22,550 bases of DNA from an uncultured Muribaculaceae bacterium (GCA_910584735.1 CAJUBM010000039.1:1-22550), one strand, 5' to 3'; positions 1-9,527 are shown, counted from the stretch's first letter. Translations and numbers: made by a program. The notes: generated from the letters alone by a model not told the origin.

Positions 1-39
1 AACTACCTGACTGAAATGCTCCTCAAAGCAAAATTTTGA
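1..39 (+). CDS. Possible 3' end of an unidentified gene
   Basis: Frame 1 is open from the window edge to a TGA at 37-39 and encodes NYLTEMLLKAKF. Twelve residues are too few to identify a family. The only support is that an open frame enters from the left and ends before a long non-coding stretch. The arrangement, a gene end followed by AT-rich non-coding DNA and a broken integrase, would fit the end of an insertion sequence, but no terminal repeat can be confirmed because the other end lies outside the window. It may simply be chance. Confidence 0.2.
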   Translation, partial: NYLTEMLLKAKF

Positions 40-370
40 TGCGGTTGCCCTGGGGACTGTCAATAAAGATTTCACTTTTTGCATCGAAAAACAGTTTTTT
101 TTGGATTGTATAGTAATTGAGAGATAAAAGAACTCCCATTCGTGTTAAGTCCAATGTTACTTATTAAATCAAACCGACTCCAGCATATACAAACATCGGA
201 CTACTATCTATTCTAGTTCCTCTCGAAAATCATGGCTTTATAAAATCTTAGCCTTTAATGTGTTGGATTGTGAAAAATATCGCTATCTTTGCATCAGAAA
301 AAGCGTTCTTTTAATTAGTTGCAAAACAATACAGAATAAAGAACTTCGCTCGTTTCTAAATCGTTACCTG
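40..370. other. AT-rich non-coding stretch left of the truncated integrase
   Basis: No convincing reading frame is present on either strand. The stretch is AT-rich. It contains one good plus-strand promoter-like pair (263-291) and a cluster of imperfect inverted repeats that runs into the 3' end of the integrase (about 302-389). I looked for the missing C-terminal part of the integrase (an LLGH-type motif and the tyrosine nucleophile) in the reverse complement and did not find it. The sequence therefore appears to be unrelated DNA joined to the broken gene. Confidence 0.5.
263..291 (+). promoter_or_regulatory. Bacteroidota-type promoter facing the integrase 3' end
   Basis: TTG at 263-265 is separated by 18 bp from TATCTTTG at 284-291, which matches the -7 consensus TAnnTTTG. 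Transcription would begin near 298 and run rightwards, antisense to the integrase. No gene starts downstream on the plus strand, so it may be an orphan promoter left by a rearrangement or may drive an antisense or small RNA. The spacer is slightly shorter than the usual 19-21 bp. Confidence 0.4.
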
Positions 371-1501
371 TCAAGAAACGAATCTTTGCAAACTGCTCAA
401 ATTCAGAAACAAAGACGATTCAACATGTCTTAAGCAATGGAACGTGATTCTGCGTTTGATTCCGGCGGCTTCAATCCATCGTTTCAACGGGCGTGAGACC
501 CACGAAGGATCTGGCAAATCCTCAAATATCAACCTGTCAATATCTCCGGGAGTACCACACAGTTTATACGCTTGATCGGAAATAGGCTGATATTCTACGC
601 CCTTCGTTTTCTTCTGTGTGAAATTCAGACGATATTGTTCTCCGACTTTTTGAATATCTCCCCAATGTAGTTTCTGAATGTCACAGTGACGTAAACCGGT
701 CAATGCGGCAAACAATGCTGCACGTTTTATAATGGGATTATCACATGGCGTTTTGGCAAGGGTGTTAAGCTCTGCAATGGTAAGGAATTCACGACGGCTT
801 TCTTCCTCCGCAATTCCCTTCGCTTTTGCCGAAAGGTCAACGGAGATATAGCCGTCAACAAACGCTTGTTTCAATGCTGCCTTAAAGATAGAGAAGTATG
901 TCGCTGCCGAGTTTTGCGACAAAGTTCCTTTTTTGCCACCGCCTTGTGGCGCTGTCAGAAGAAAATTCTTGAAATCGTTTATCAGCTTCGTGTCAATCCT
1001 GCCGAATGGTATAATTCCGTCTTTTGAGAAGATTTTCAACAATTCGCCCATTCGTTTCCAGTTTATGAGGATTGATGCCGAATTGTTTTTATGCCGCTCG
1101 ATAGTAATCTTCTTCACATAGTCGATAAAATTGGCATTGGCTTTTTCCTGCAATTCAGCCTGGGCAGCATCCTGATCTGAGTATAGTGCAGCGTTGTCAT
1201 ATTCCTTCTGACGGATTTGCCGTACCTTATCAGCATAGATGCAAGACTCCTGATCTGTCTGCGATTTGCACATGATAACACCATTGATATCACGTTTGGG
1301 TTGGAAGCCTCCTCGAGTTGGTCTCCTCTTATCCCATATAGGTGTCGTTATGATACGTTTGACATATTCGCGCACACGTTTAGGAGTCTCATTCTCCCTC
1401 ACATAGACAGGGTAGGACTCCACATAGAGATACCACTCATCCCGAATTTCACTCTTTCGTAGCTTTACGGATGCTGTTGTATGTTGGAGTTTCTTTTTCA
1501 T
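371..1501 (-). CDS. Tyrosine-type site-specific integrase, C-terminally truncated
   Basis: Tyrosine recombinases of mobile elements cut and rejoin DNA at attachment sites. The 376-residue product has an N-terminal arm-binding region (about 1-120), a SAM-like core-binding domain (about 122-230) and the start of the catalytic domain. Visible catalytic residues are the box I arginine (TGLRHCD, R271), a probable lysine near 298-300, and the H-x-x-R motif HCLRH (H355, R358). After H359 the sequence becomes VESSLFLN and ends 17 residues later. The second His/Trp and the tyrosine nucleophile, expected some 30-60 residues further on, are absent. The break maps to about 422-427. The protein is therefore probably inactive. 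It is translated from an ATGA overlap with the upstream HTH gene, so the two form one operon. Such pairs are usual at the ends of Bacteroidales mobile elements. Confidence 0.88.
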   Translation of the reverse strand: MKKKLQHTTASVKLRKSEIRDEWYLYVESYPVYVRENETPKRVREYVKRIITTPIWDKRRPTRGGFQPKRDINGVIMCKSQTDQESCIYADKVRQIRQKEYDNAALYSDQDAAQAELQEKANANFIDYVKKITIERHKNNSASILINWKRMGELLKIFSKDGIIPFGRIDTKLINDFKNFLLTAPQGGGKKGTLSQNSAATYFSIFKAALKQAFVDGYISVDLSAKAKGIAEEESRREFLTIAELNTLAKTPCDNPIIKRAALFAALTGLRHCDIQKLHWGDIQKVGEQYRLNFTQKKTKGVEYQPISDQAYKLCGTPGDIDRLIFEDLPDPSWVSRPLKRWIEAAGIKRRITFHCLRHVESSLFLNLSSLQRFVS

Positions 1502-2049
1502 TTCTCAGACTTGAAAATTTTGTCAATGTCAAACTTGGGTACATATACAAAACGTCCTATCTGACGCATAGGAATACTGTGTCTTCGCAGATTACTGTAT
1601 ACGGTAGATTCACTAACTCTAAACAGTTTAGAGACTTCTCCTATTGTATAGCAATCTTCCGGCTCTAATGAATATAACCGTTTTGGAGCTTCCTCCACAA
1701 GCGGATTCTTTCGAACTTCCAATATCGTTTCAATTTCGGTAACATCAACAAGCGTCATTCTTATACCGGGATTATATGCTTTTATTTTTCCAAGTCTAAT
1801 CCATCTATATAATGTGGGTTTAGAGATGTTATATTTGTTTATTACTTGAGCGGCTGTAAGGTACTGGTGTCCATCCGCATTATCTACGATGGCTTGTCTC
1901 CTTTCTTCTCGTTTAATGGCTCGTTTCTTATTCCGAAATGTCTCATCGGAACACTTCTTAGAACAGTGGACTGAATTGACATTCTTTGCGAGAAATGGTT
2001 TCCCGCAAACGATGCAGTGGCGCATTATTTTAGCTTTGCTTTCTGGCAT
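1498..2049 (-). CDS. Zinc-finger, double-HTH DNA-binding protein (excisionase/controller-like)
   Basis: This 183-residue protein has three readable parts. The first is a short zinc-binding knuckle with C12, C15, C29 and C33. The second is a MerR/excisionase-type winged HTH at about 63-95 (YLTAAQVINKY, then KPTLYRWIRLGKIKAY). The third is another HTH of the same type at about 133-168 (YTIGEVSKLFRVSESTVY). Family knowledge suggests a DNA-bending or regulatory partner of the adjacent integrase. Its stop codon overlaps the integrase start (ATGA at 1498-1501), so they are co-expressed. A good promoter lies at 2135-2165, and two TTGTACC copies just downstream of its -7 box are candidate binding sites. 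The region is AT-rich compared with the chromosome to the right. The product class is clear; its role as excisionase or repressor is inferred. Confidence 0.8.
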   Translation of the reverse strand: MPESKAKIMRHCIVCGKPFLAKNVNSVHCSKKCSDETFRNKKRAIKREERRQAIVDNADGHQYLTAAQVINKYNISKPTLYRWIRLGKIKAYNPGIRMTLVDVTEIETILEVRKNPLVEEAPKRLYSLEPEDCYTIGEVSKLFRVSESTVYSNLRRHSIPMRQIGRFVYVPKFDIDKIFKSEK

Positions 2050-2119
2050 ACTTTTGTTGTTGTATCACTTTAACGCTGATTAAGTATCATAAGGTAAAAT
2101 CAACGTCAAAATAAGTTTC

Positions 2120-2138
2120 GGTACAATTTTGGTACAAA
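2120..2138 (-). repeat. Direct repeat GGTACAA at the integrase-operon promoter
   Basis: GGTACAA occurs at 2120-2126 and again at 2131-2137 on the plus strand, with starts 11 bp apart (about one helical turn). On the coding strand this reads as two TTGTACC copies directly at and after the -7 box. Phased short repeats at this position fit an operator for the HTH protein or an integrase arm/core site. This is a structural observation only. Confidence 0.4.
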
Positions 2139-2165
2139 TATAAGCTAAAAATCCGTAGAAAACAA
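2135..2165 (-). promoter_or_regulatory. Promoter of the HTH-integrase operon
   Basis: Read on the minus strand, TTG (complement of 2163-2165) is followed after exactly 20 bp by TATATTTG (complement of 2135-2142), a full match to TAnnTTTG. Transcription would start near 2128, giving a leader of about 80 nt before the ATG at 2049. The direct repeat at 2120-2138 overlaps the likely start site. Confidence 0.65.
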
Positions 2166-2190
2166 GTATTCACAGAGAAAAGTGTAAATA

Positions 2191-2227
2191 AAAATAGCGT
2201 GTAACTCATTGAATTACACGCTATTTT
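2191..2227 (-). terminator. Intrinsic terminator of dnaK
   Basis: A perfect 14-bp inverted repeat (2191-2204 and 2214-2227) encloses a 9-nt loop. On the minus strand it follows the dnaK stop by about 20 nt and is followed by a T-rich run. The arms begin with AAAA and end with TTTT, so it could also work in the opposite direction. It separates dnaK transcription from the mobile-element operon. Confidence 0.88.
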
Positions 2228-2247
2228 ATTATCGTTGGTTATGTGAC

Positions 2248-4149
<1,902 letters not shown>

Positions 4150-4539
4150 GATTGTATGTTTTAGTTGTTTTTTAATTCTATCGTAAATAAAATAACAGTC
4201 GGAAACACACTCGGACCTATTGTCCGGGGCTTCCGTATCAATAAAGGAACAAATTGTGTGCCAAAAAAGTTGTAAGTCCTTAAAATACTCTTTACAACCT
4301 CCTCCCCTGAGGCTAATCCGATAAAAAATCTGCCACCATGTCACCTTTCTCTGTCATTTTTTCCGAAAACAAAGAAATAGATTATAACAACCCACGCCCT
4401 CGCTCAGCGACCCCGATAAGTTTTATCTTTCCGTTAACGTTGCTTAATTGTTTTCAAGAGAGGAAATAATGAGCTAACTTTGCAGTATGGCACCACATTG
4501 TCGCCAACTACCAATCATTAATATTATTTTTAAGGTGTG
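4150..4539. other. Divergent intergenic region between dnaK and the helicase gene
   Basis: This is 390 bp without a gene. It holds the plus-strand promoter at about 4451-4482 for the helicase gene. On the dnaK side it holds two short dyads: CGGAC-N5-GTCCG (4212-4226), which would be a small hairpin in the dnaK leader, and GTTGTAA-N16-TTACAAC (4269-4298). I see no convincing TAnnTTTG box for dnaK, so its promoter may use another sigma factor or a degenerate site. Confidence 0.55.
4451..4482 (+). promoter_or_regulatory. Putative promoter of the helicase gene
   Basis: TAACTTTG at 4475-4482 is a full match to the Bacteroidota -7 box. The -33 part is less certain: TTTTC at 4451-4455 gives a 19-20 bp spacer, while TTG at 4448-4450 would be 24 bp away. 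The predicted transcript starts near 4489, about 50 nt before the ATG. Confidence 0.55.
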
Positions 4540-6762
4540 ATGCAGACCAATGAAGAATTGAGAAATGCCTGGGATTTCGTGGAGCATACCGGCGTCAGCA
4601 TATTCCTCACCGGGAAGGCAGGTACCGGCAAGACCACCTTCCTTCACGCCTTGGCCCGGCATAGCGCCAAAACAATGATTGTGGTGGCCCCCACGGGTGT
4701 CGCGGCGGTAAACGCCGGAGGCGTAACCATACATTCGTTTTTCCAGCTTCCGCTTTCGCCGTTCGTGCCGGGAGCGCAACAACGCGACAGGTACGCTTTT
4801 TCTAAAGACAAACTCAAAATCGTACGCGCATTAGACCTGCTGGTGATAGATGAGATTTCCATGGTGCGCGCCGACCTGCTCGATGCCGTAGACGCGGCAT
4901 TGCGCAAATATCGCCGTTCACCTCTCCCGTTCGGAGGGGTACAGCTTCTTATGATAGGCGACCTGCAGCAGCTCGCCCCGGTGGTTACCCCTGCCGATGA
5001 GGCATTGCTACGGCCATATTACTCCTCGCCGTACTTTTTCTCGTCAAGGGCGCTCGCACAAATATCCTACGTAACCATACAGCTTACAAAGGTATTCCGC
5101 CAGCAGAACGAACGGTTCGTAAACCTGCTTAACCATGTAAGAGCCGGAAAACTAACCGCCGAAGACCGCGACATGCTGTCCTCACGACTATCGCCCGACT
5201 TCAAACCTGCCACAGACAGCGACTTCATACGCCTGACCACCCATAACGCCATGGCCGATGATTACAACGCAGCCTCCCTGCTGCGCCTCCCCGGCCACTC
5301 CCGCTGCTATAACGCCCGCGTAAAGGGGAATTTCCCGGAAATCTCCTATCCCACAGCCGAACGTCTCCAACTGAAGAAAGGGGCGCAGGTAATGTTTATA
5401 AAGAACGACACCGAGGGAAACCGCTATTACAACGGAAGAATCGGCCACGTAACGGCCTTGGATGATGAGACGGTATTCGTACGTTGTCCGGGCGACAACG
5501 AGGACATAGAGGTGGTGCCGCAGGAATGGGAAAACGCAAAATACACCGTCAACACCGAGACCAACACCATCGAGACCTCCATAGAGGGGATATTCTCGCA
5601 GCTACCTCTGCGTCTGGCCTGGGCTGTAACCATACATAAAAGCCAGGGGCTCACGTTCGACCACGTCATAATCGATGCGGGAGCCTCTTTCGCTCCCGGG
5701 CAGGTCTACGTAGCCCTCAGCCGTTGCCGCACACTGGAAGGAATAGTGCTGGCAACACCTATACACGAATCCTCGCTGCTACCAGACGCCACCGTTGCCG
5801 ACTACATAACAGGCCAGGACGTTGCCGCCGAACAGAGCTTGCTCCGGCTTCCGATGATTAAGGACGAGTACCGCCGGCGTCTGATGACCGATCTTTTCAA
5901 TTTCCGCGAGATAACGGACACACAGGAATCCCTTCGGCGCCTGGTTGCAAAGGAGTTGGCCCATGCCTATCCATCGGCCAACTCTGCACACAGCGTCCTG
6001 GCCGACTCCCTGCGTGAGAAAGTCACCGATGTAGCCGATAAATGGATAGCACTGTTAGGTGCCACCCCCGTAGCGGCATTGTCTTCAGAGGAGATTCTAA
6101 AGCGTGTTTCCTCGGGATGTCGCTACTTTGCCGAAACCCTACGCTCGACATTCTGCAACACGCTCGCCGAGACCGCAAGAATACGCACCGGTGACAAAAA
6201 GCTCATGCAACGCCTCTCCACCATGGTAACAGACCTGCGTCAGGCGCTGACAGCACGCCTCACACTGCTTGATGATACAGCCGCCCATGGCTTCACCATA
6301 GCCAATTACCTCAACTTCAAACAACAGGCCACTCTCGGGGCGAACAATCCGGCACTGCTTACAAAAAAGGAACGTAAAGGCACCTCGTCATCAGGCGCGA
6401 AAAGCAGCAAAAATAACAGCCGTGGCAAAACTCCAAAAGAGAAAAATGCAAAGCCTGACAAAAGCAGCGAGATTACCCTGAAGATGCTGCGCCAAGGCAT
6501 GACCCGGCGCGAAATAGCATCAGAACGCAATCTTGCACTTTCTACCGTAACCGGCCATCTACGCGGGTATATAGAGGCCGGCGAACTATCAATCGAAGAC
6601 GTATATACCCCGGCCCTGGTAACCGCCATGGCCTCCACAATAGAAAGAATCGGCCTTGGCAACGGCATAGAGCCTATAATTACCGCACTTGCAGAGACAG
6701 ACCTCAGCCCATACGACATACGTTTCTATATTTCAATGTCGCACAACGCAAAAACCGACTGA
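4540..6762 (+). CDS. PIF1/RecD-like ATP-dependent DNA helicase with C-terminal HTH
   Basis: The 740-residue protein is a superfamily 1B helicase. Walker A is GKAGTGKT (25-32), motif Ia is APTGVAAVNAGG (50-61), Walker B is DEISM (104-108), motif III is GDLQQLAPV (140-148), and the C-terminal helicase motifs include IHKSQGLTFDHV and YVALSRC. Such enzymes unwind DNA 5' to 3' and act at replication forks, G-quadruplexes or recombination intermediates; the substrate here is unknown. Beyond the helicase core, a helical region and a Lys/Ser-rich low-complexity linker (about residues 605-640) lead to an HTH (ITLKMLRQGMTRREIASERN, then LALSTVTGHL), resembling the HTH_40 domain on other helicases. A GTG at 4537 directly precedes the ATG at 4540; I prefer the ATG. 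The next gene follows after 44 bp and may be co-transcribed. Confidence 0.92.
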   Translation: MQTNEELRNAWDFVEHTGVSIFLTGKAGTGKTTFLHALARHSAKTMIVVAPTGVAAVNAGGVTIHSFFQLPLSPFVPGAQQRDRYAFSKDKLKIVRALDLLVIDEISMVRADLLDAVDAALRKYRRSPLPFGGVQLLMIGDLQQLAPVVTPADEALLRPYYSSPYFFSSRALAQISYVTIQLTKVFRQQNERFVNLLNHVRAGKLTAEDRDMLSSRLSPDFKPATDSDFIRLTTHNAMADDYNAASLLRLPGHSRCYNARVKGNFPEISYPTAERLQLKKGAQVMFIKNDTEGNRYYNGRIGHVTALDDETVFVRCPGDNEDIEVVPQEWENAKYTVNTETNTIETSIEGIFSQLPLRLAWAVTIHKSQGLTFDHVIIDAGASFAPGQVYVALSRCRTLEGIVLATPIHESSLLPDATVADYITGQDVAAEQSLLRLPMIKDEYRRRLMTDLFNFREITDTQESLRRLVAKELAHAYPSANSAHSVLADSLREKVTDVADKWIALLGATPVAALSSEEILKRVSSGCRYFAETLRSTFCNTLAETARIRTGDKKLMQRLSTMVTDLRQALTARLTLLDDTAAHGFTIANYLNFKQQATLGANNPALLTKKERKGTSSSGAKSSKNNSRGKTPKEKNAKPDKSSEITLKMLRQGMTRREIASERNLALSTVTGHLRGYIEAGELSIEDVYTPALVTAMASTIERIGLGNGIEPIITALAETDLSPYDIRFYISMSHNAKTD

Positions 6763-6806
6763 CAGTCCACTTACTCGGACATGCCCCTAACAACAAATCC
6801 GATATA

Positions 6807-8339
6807 ATGGCACGACTTACGACTCTACTTATAATACTACTCTTTATATACACGCTCCACCAGCTCGACAGGGAACTAAACCGGCGCCAGCACTATATGT
6901 CACTTCGCCAGGCCGCCATAGACTCCGTCAGGCGCCAACGCCTGAAGCTGCCACGCGACTCGCGCCGATGGCTGGAAGCCACCCTTGACATAGCCAACCG
7001 CTACGGCACCTTCAACAACGACTCGGCCATGGCATATCTCACCATCGGAGCCATCTCTGCCGAATCGGTCGGCGACAAAGAGCTTCTCACCGAGTTCCGC
7101 CTACAACGCTCCGTAGCCCTGGCACGTGGGGGACTGGTAAACGATGCTCTTTCCGAACGACAGCAGGTGGACTCCACTTCACTCACACCAAACCAGCTTG
7201 CGAACTACTATTCGCTCGGACGCCAGATGTTCTCCTATATTTCGAACCACTACGAGGGGATGCCTGAGAAATACGACTACTGGCGCAACCGAGCTGTCCT
7301 GGCCCAGAAAGACCTTCTCCCTCTTCTTAACCAGGACACACCCACATACCGACGCAATCTCGGAGAATATTATCTGTCAATAAGGGAATATACCAAGGCC
7401 CAGAAAACCCTGCGGCAACTCGTAAAGGCCCTCTCTCCCGATGACCCCGAATATGCCATAGCCTGCCACGTGCTGGCCGAGAGTGCCAACGTGCGCGGCG
7501 ACCACAACGCCTATCTCCATTGGCTGGCACAGTCGGCGATGAGCGACCTTAGACGCGCCAACTGCGAGGTAACATCACTACAGGAACTGGGGGGCGCCCT
7601 GTTCGAAGACGGCGATACCCAGCGCGCCCATGAATACCTTACCGTAGCCATGGCCAACGCCGTAGAGTCGCGGGCATCGGCACGAGTGGTACGCACCACC
7701 GAACTTCTAAACGTGGTAGAGGCCGACCATCTGGCCCAGGTATCACGGTACAGGATGATAACCACTATAGTTATCACCTGCCTGGGAATCCTCATGCTCC
7801 TGTTCGCCGCCCTTGTATGGTACCTGCGCAAGCAGCTTACACGCGTCAGCGCGCTCAAAGAGGGCATATTGGAAGCCGGGCGGACAAAAGACGTGTATAT
7901 CAGCCAGTTCATCACGCTATGCTCGGGGTATATGGACCGTCTGCGCGATTTCTCCAAACTCGTAAACCGCAAAATATCAGCCGGTCACGCCGACGAACTC
8001 TTAGCCCTCACCAAGTCGGGCAAATTCATTGACGAGCAGAGCCGTACTTTCTACGAAACCTTCGACGATGCTTTCCTCCACATATATCCCGACTTCGTAG
8101 CCCAGGTGAACGCGCTGATGCGCCCGGGAGAGGATATATCCACCGATGGCTCCGGCCGTCTCACCCCCGCCCTGCGCATACTTGCCTTCATGCGCCTCGG
8201 CATAGATGATGCCGGACGCATAGCCCGCGCCCTGAACCTTAGCGTCAACACGGTCTATGCCTACCGCAACCGCCTACGCAACCGCGCCGTAAACCGCGAC
8301 ACGTTCGAAGCCTCCGTACTGGCAATCAAAGGCCTGTGA
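6807..8339 (+). CDS. TPR-transmembrane-HTH regulator (DUF6377-like)
   Basis: This 510-residue protein has an N-terminal hydrophobic segment (about 5-18), a long helical TPR-like region (about 30-315), one strong transmembrane segment (about 318-340), a charged helical stretch, and a C-terminal LuxR-like HTH (about 463-492, with ALNLSVNTVYAYRNRLRNR). The layout matches Bacteroidales proteins of the DUF6377 type. These are thought to sense something in the periplasm and bind DNA from the membrane without phosphorelay; that role is inferred. It lies 44 bp after the helicase gene with no clear promoter between them. carA follows, but from its own promoter. The target genes are not visible. A second protein of the same layout is encoded at 19159-20730. 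Confidence 0.82.
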   Translation: MARLTTLLIILLFIYTLHQLDRELNRRQHYMSLRQAAIDSVRRQRLKLPRDSRRWLEATLDIANRYGTFNNDSAMAYLTIGAISAESVGDKELLTEFRLQRSVALARGGLVNDALSERQQVDSTSLTPNQLANYYSLGRQMFSYISNHYEGMPEKYDYWRNRAVLAQKDLLPLLNQDTPTYRRNLGEYYLSIREYTKAQKTLRQLVKALSPDDPEYAIACHVLAESANVRGDHNAYLHWLAQSAMSDLRRANCEVTSLQELGGALFEDGDTQRAHEYLTVAMANAVESRASARVVRTTELLNVVEADHLAQVSRYRMITTIVITCLGILMLLFAALVWYLRKQLTRVSALKEGILEAGRTKDVYISQFITLCSGYMDRLRDFSKLVNRKISAGHADELLALTKSGKFIDEQSRTFYETFDDAFLHIYPDFVAQVNALMRPGEDISTDGSGRLTPALRILAFMRLGIDDAGRIARALNLSVNTVYAYRNRLRNRAVNRDTFEASVLAIKGL

Positions 8340-8359
8340 CACCGGCATATTTTATTATA

Positions 8360-8390
8360 TTGCATAGATAGGAAAAAAGCCGTAACTTTG
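8360..8390 (+). promoter_or_regulatory. Promoter of the carAB operon
   Basis: TTG at 8360-8362, a 20-bp spacer and TAACTTTG at 8383-8390 form a textbook Bacteroidota promoter. Transcription should start near 8397, giving a leader of only about 30 nt before the carA ATG. That leaves no room for a pyrimidine-sensing attenuator or riboswitch, so any pyrimidine control would have to act elsewhere. Confidence 0.8.
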
Positions 8391-8426
8391 CAGGGAAATC
8401 CACGACAATCACATTTCAACCCCGAT

Positions 8427-9497
8427 ATGCCAAACCCACGCAAAGCCTTCCTCGTATTGGAAGACGGCACAGTCTTCGAAGGCAAATCATTTGGCTATGA
8501 AGCCCCTGCCGCCGGCGAGGTAGTGTTCAACACCGCCATGACCGGTTATCCCGAAAGCCTTACCGACCCCTCCTACGAGGGGCAGATTCTCGTTACCACC
8601 TACCCCATACTCGGCAACTACGGCGTCCCCCCCGAGAGGGAGAAAGACTCCGTAAGCGAATTCCTTGAAAGTTCGCGCATACACTGCCGTGCCATCATCG
8701 CACAAGATTATTCGTGGGAACCGAGCCACTGGCTATCCACACGGTCGCTGCACGAATGGCTGCAGGCCGAAAAGATTCCCGGTCTCTACGGCATCGACAC
8801 CCGCGCCCTTACCAAGCACCTCCGCGAGAAAGGCTCCATGCTGGGCAAAATCTACTTCGAATCTCCCGATGAAATCGAATTTTCAGACCCTAATAAGGAA
8901 AACCTTATCGCCAAGGTAAGCTGCACCGAACCCCGCGAGTTCGGTCAAGGTGAGAAAACCGTGGTTTTGGTAGACTGCGGCACGAAATACAACATCATCC
9001 GCTGCCTCACTCGCCGTGGTGTCCGCGTGGTACTCGTTCCGTGGGATTATGACTTCCTCCAGATTCCTTACGACGGCCTGTTCATATCCAACGGACCCGG
9101 CAACCCCGACTTCGCCACCACCACCGTAGAGAACATAAGGCGCGCCATCGACCTGGGCAAACCCATATGCGGCATATGTATGGGCAACCAACTTCTGGCG
9201 AAAGCAGCCGGGGCTACCACATACAAACTCAAATACGGTCACCGGGGGCACAACCAGCCCGTGCGCCAGGAGGGCACCGAGCATTGCTTCATAACATCGC
9301 AGAACCATGGTTTTGCCGTTGACCACACCACTCTCTCAGACCAATGGGAACCGCTGTTCACCAACATGAACGACGACACAAACGAAGGTATACGCCACAA
9401 GGAAAAGCCCTTCTTCTCGGCCCAGTTCCACCCCGAGGCATCATCAGGCCCGCGTGACACTGAGTTTATCTTCGACCAATTCATCAGCTTACTTTGA
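8427..9497 (+). CDS. carA: Carbamoyl-phosphate synthase small (glutaminase) subunit
   Basis: CarA hydrolyses glutamine and passes ammonia to CarB, which makes carbamoyl phosphate for pyrimidine and arginine synthesis. The 356-residue product has the CarA N-terminal domain (LVLEDGTVFEGKSFG, GEVVFNTAMTGYPE) and a class I amidotransferase domain. Visible catalytic residues are the nucleophile C251 in GICMGNQ and the H335/E337 pair in FHPEA. The residue before the motif glutamine is asparagine (N254), where E. coli CarA has histidine (GICLGHQ). Segments such as GHRGHNQP and LFTNMNDDTNEGI read like the animal CAD glutaminase domain. I chose the ATG at 8427. An open TTG at 8388 lies inside the promoter -7 box and cannot be the start. 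carB follows after 30 bp. Confidence 0.97.
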   Translation: MPNPRKAFLVLEDGTVFEGKSFGYEAPAAGEVVFNTAMTGYPESLTDPSYEGQILVTTYPILGNYGVPPEREKDSVSEFLESSRIHCRAIIAQDYSWEPSHWLSTRSLHEWLQAEKIPGLYGIDTRALTKHLREKGSMLGKIYFESPDEIEFSDPNKENLIAKVSCTEPREFGQGEKTVVLVDCGTKYNIIRCLTRRGVRVVLVPWDYDFLQIPYDGLFISNGPGNPDFATTTVENIRRAIDLGKPICGICMGNQLLAKAAGATTYKLKYGHRGHNQPVRQEGTEHCFITSQNHGFAVDHTTLSDQWEPLFTNMNDDTNEGIRHKEKPFFSAQFHPEASSGPRDTEFIFDQFISLL

Positions 9498-9527
9498 CTC
9501 TTTTAGCAATCTCTTAAAATCCACCAT

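Noticed and set aside
4150..4344. 65-codon open extension upstream of dnaK
   Set aside because: The Hsp70 N-terminus begins at MGKIIGIDLGTT. The upstream residues match nothing in the family, and the region is intergenic in character.
8388..8426. TTG start for carA that would add 13 residues
   Set aside because: The TTG lies inside the -7 box TAACTTTG of the carA promoter, upstream of the expected transcription start.
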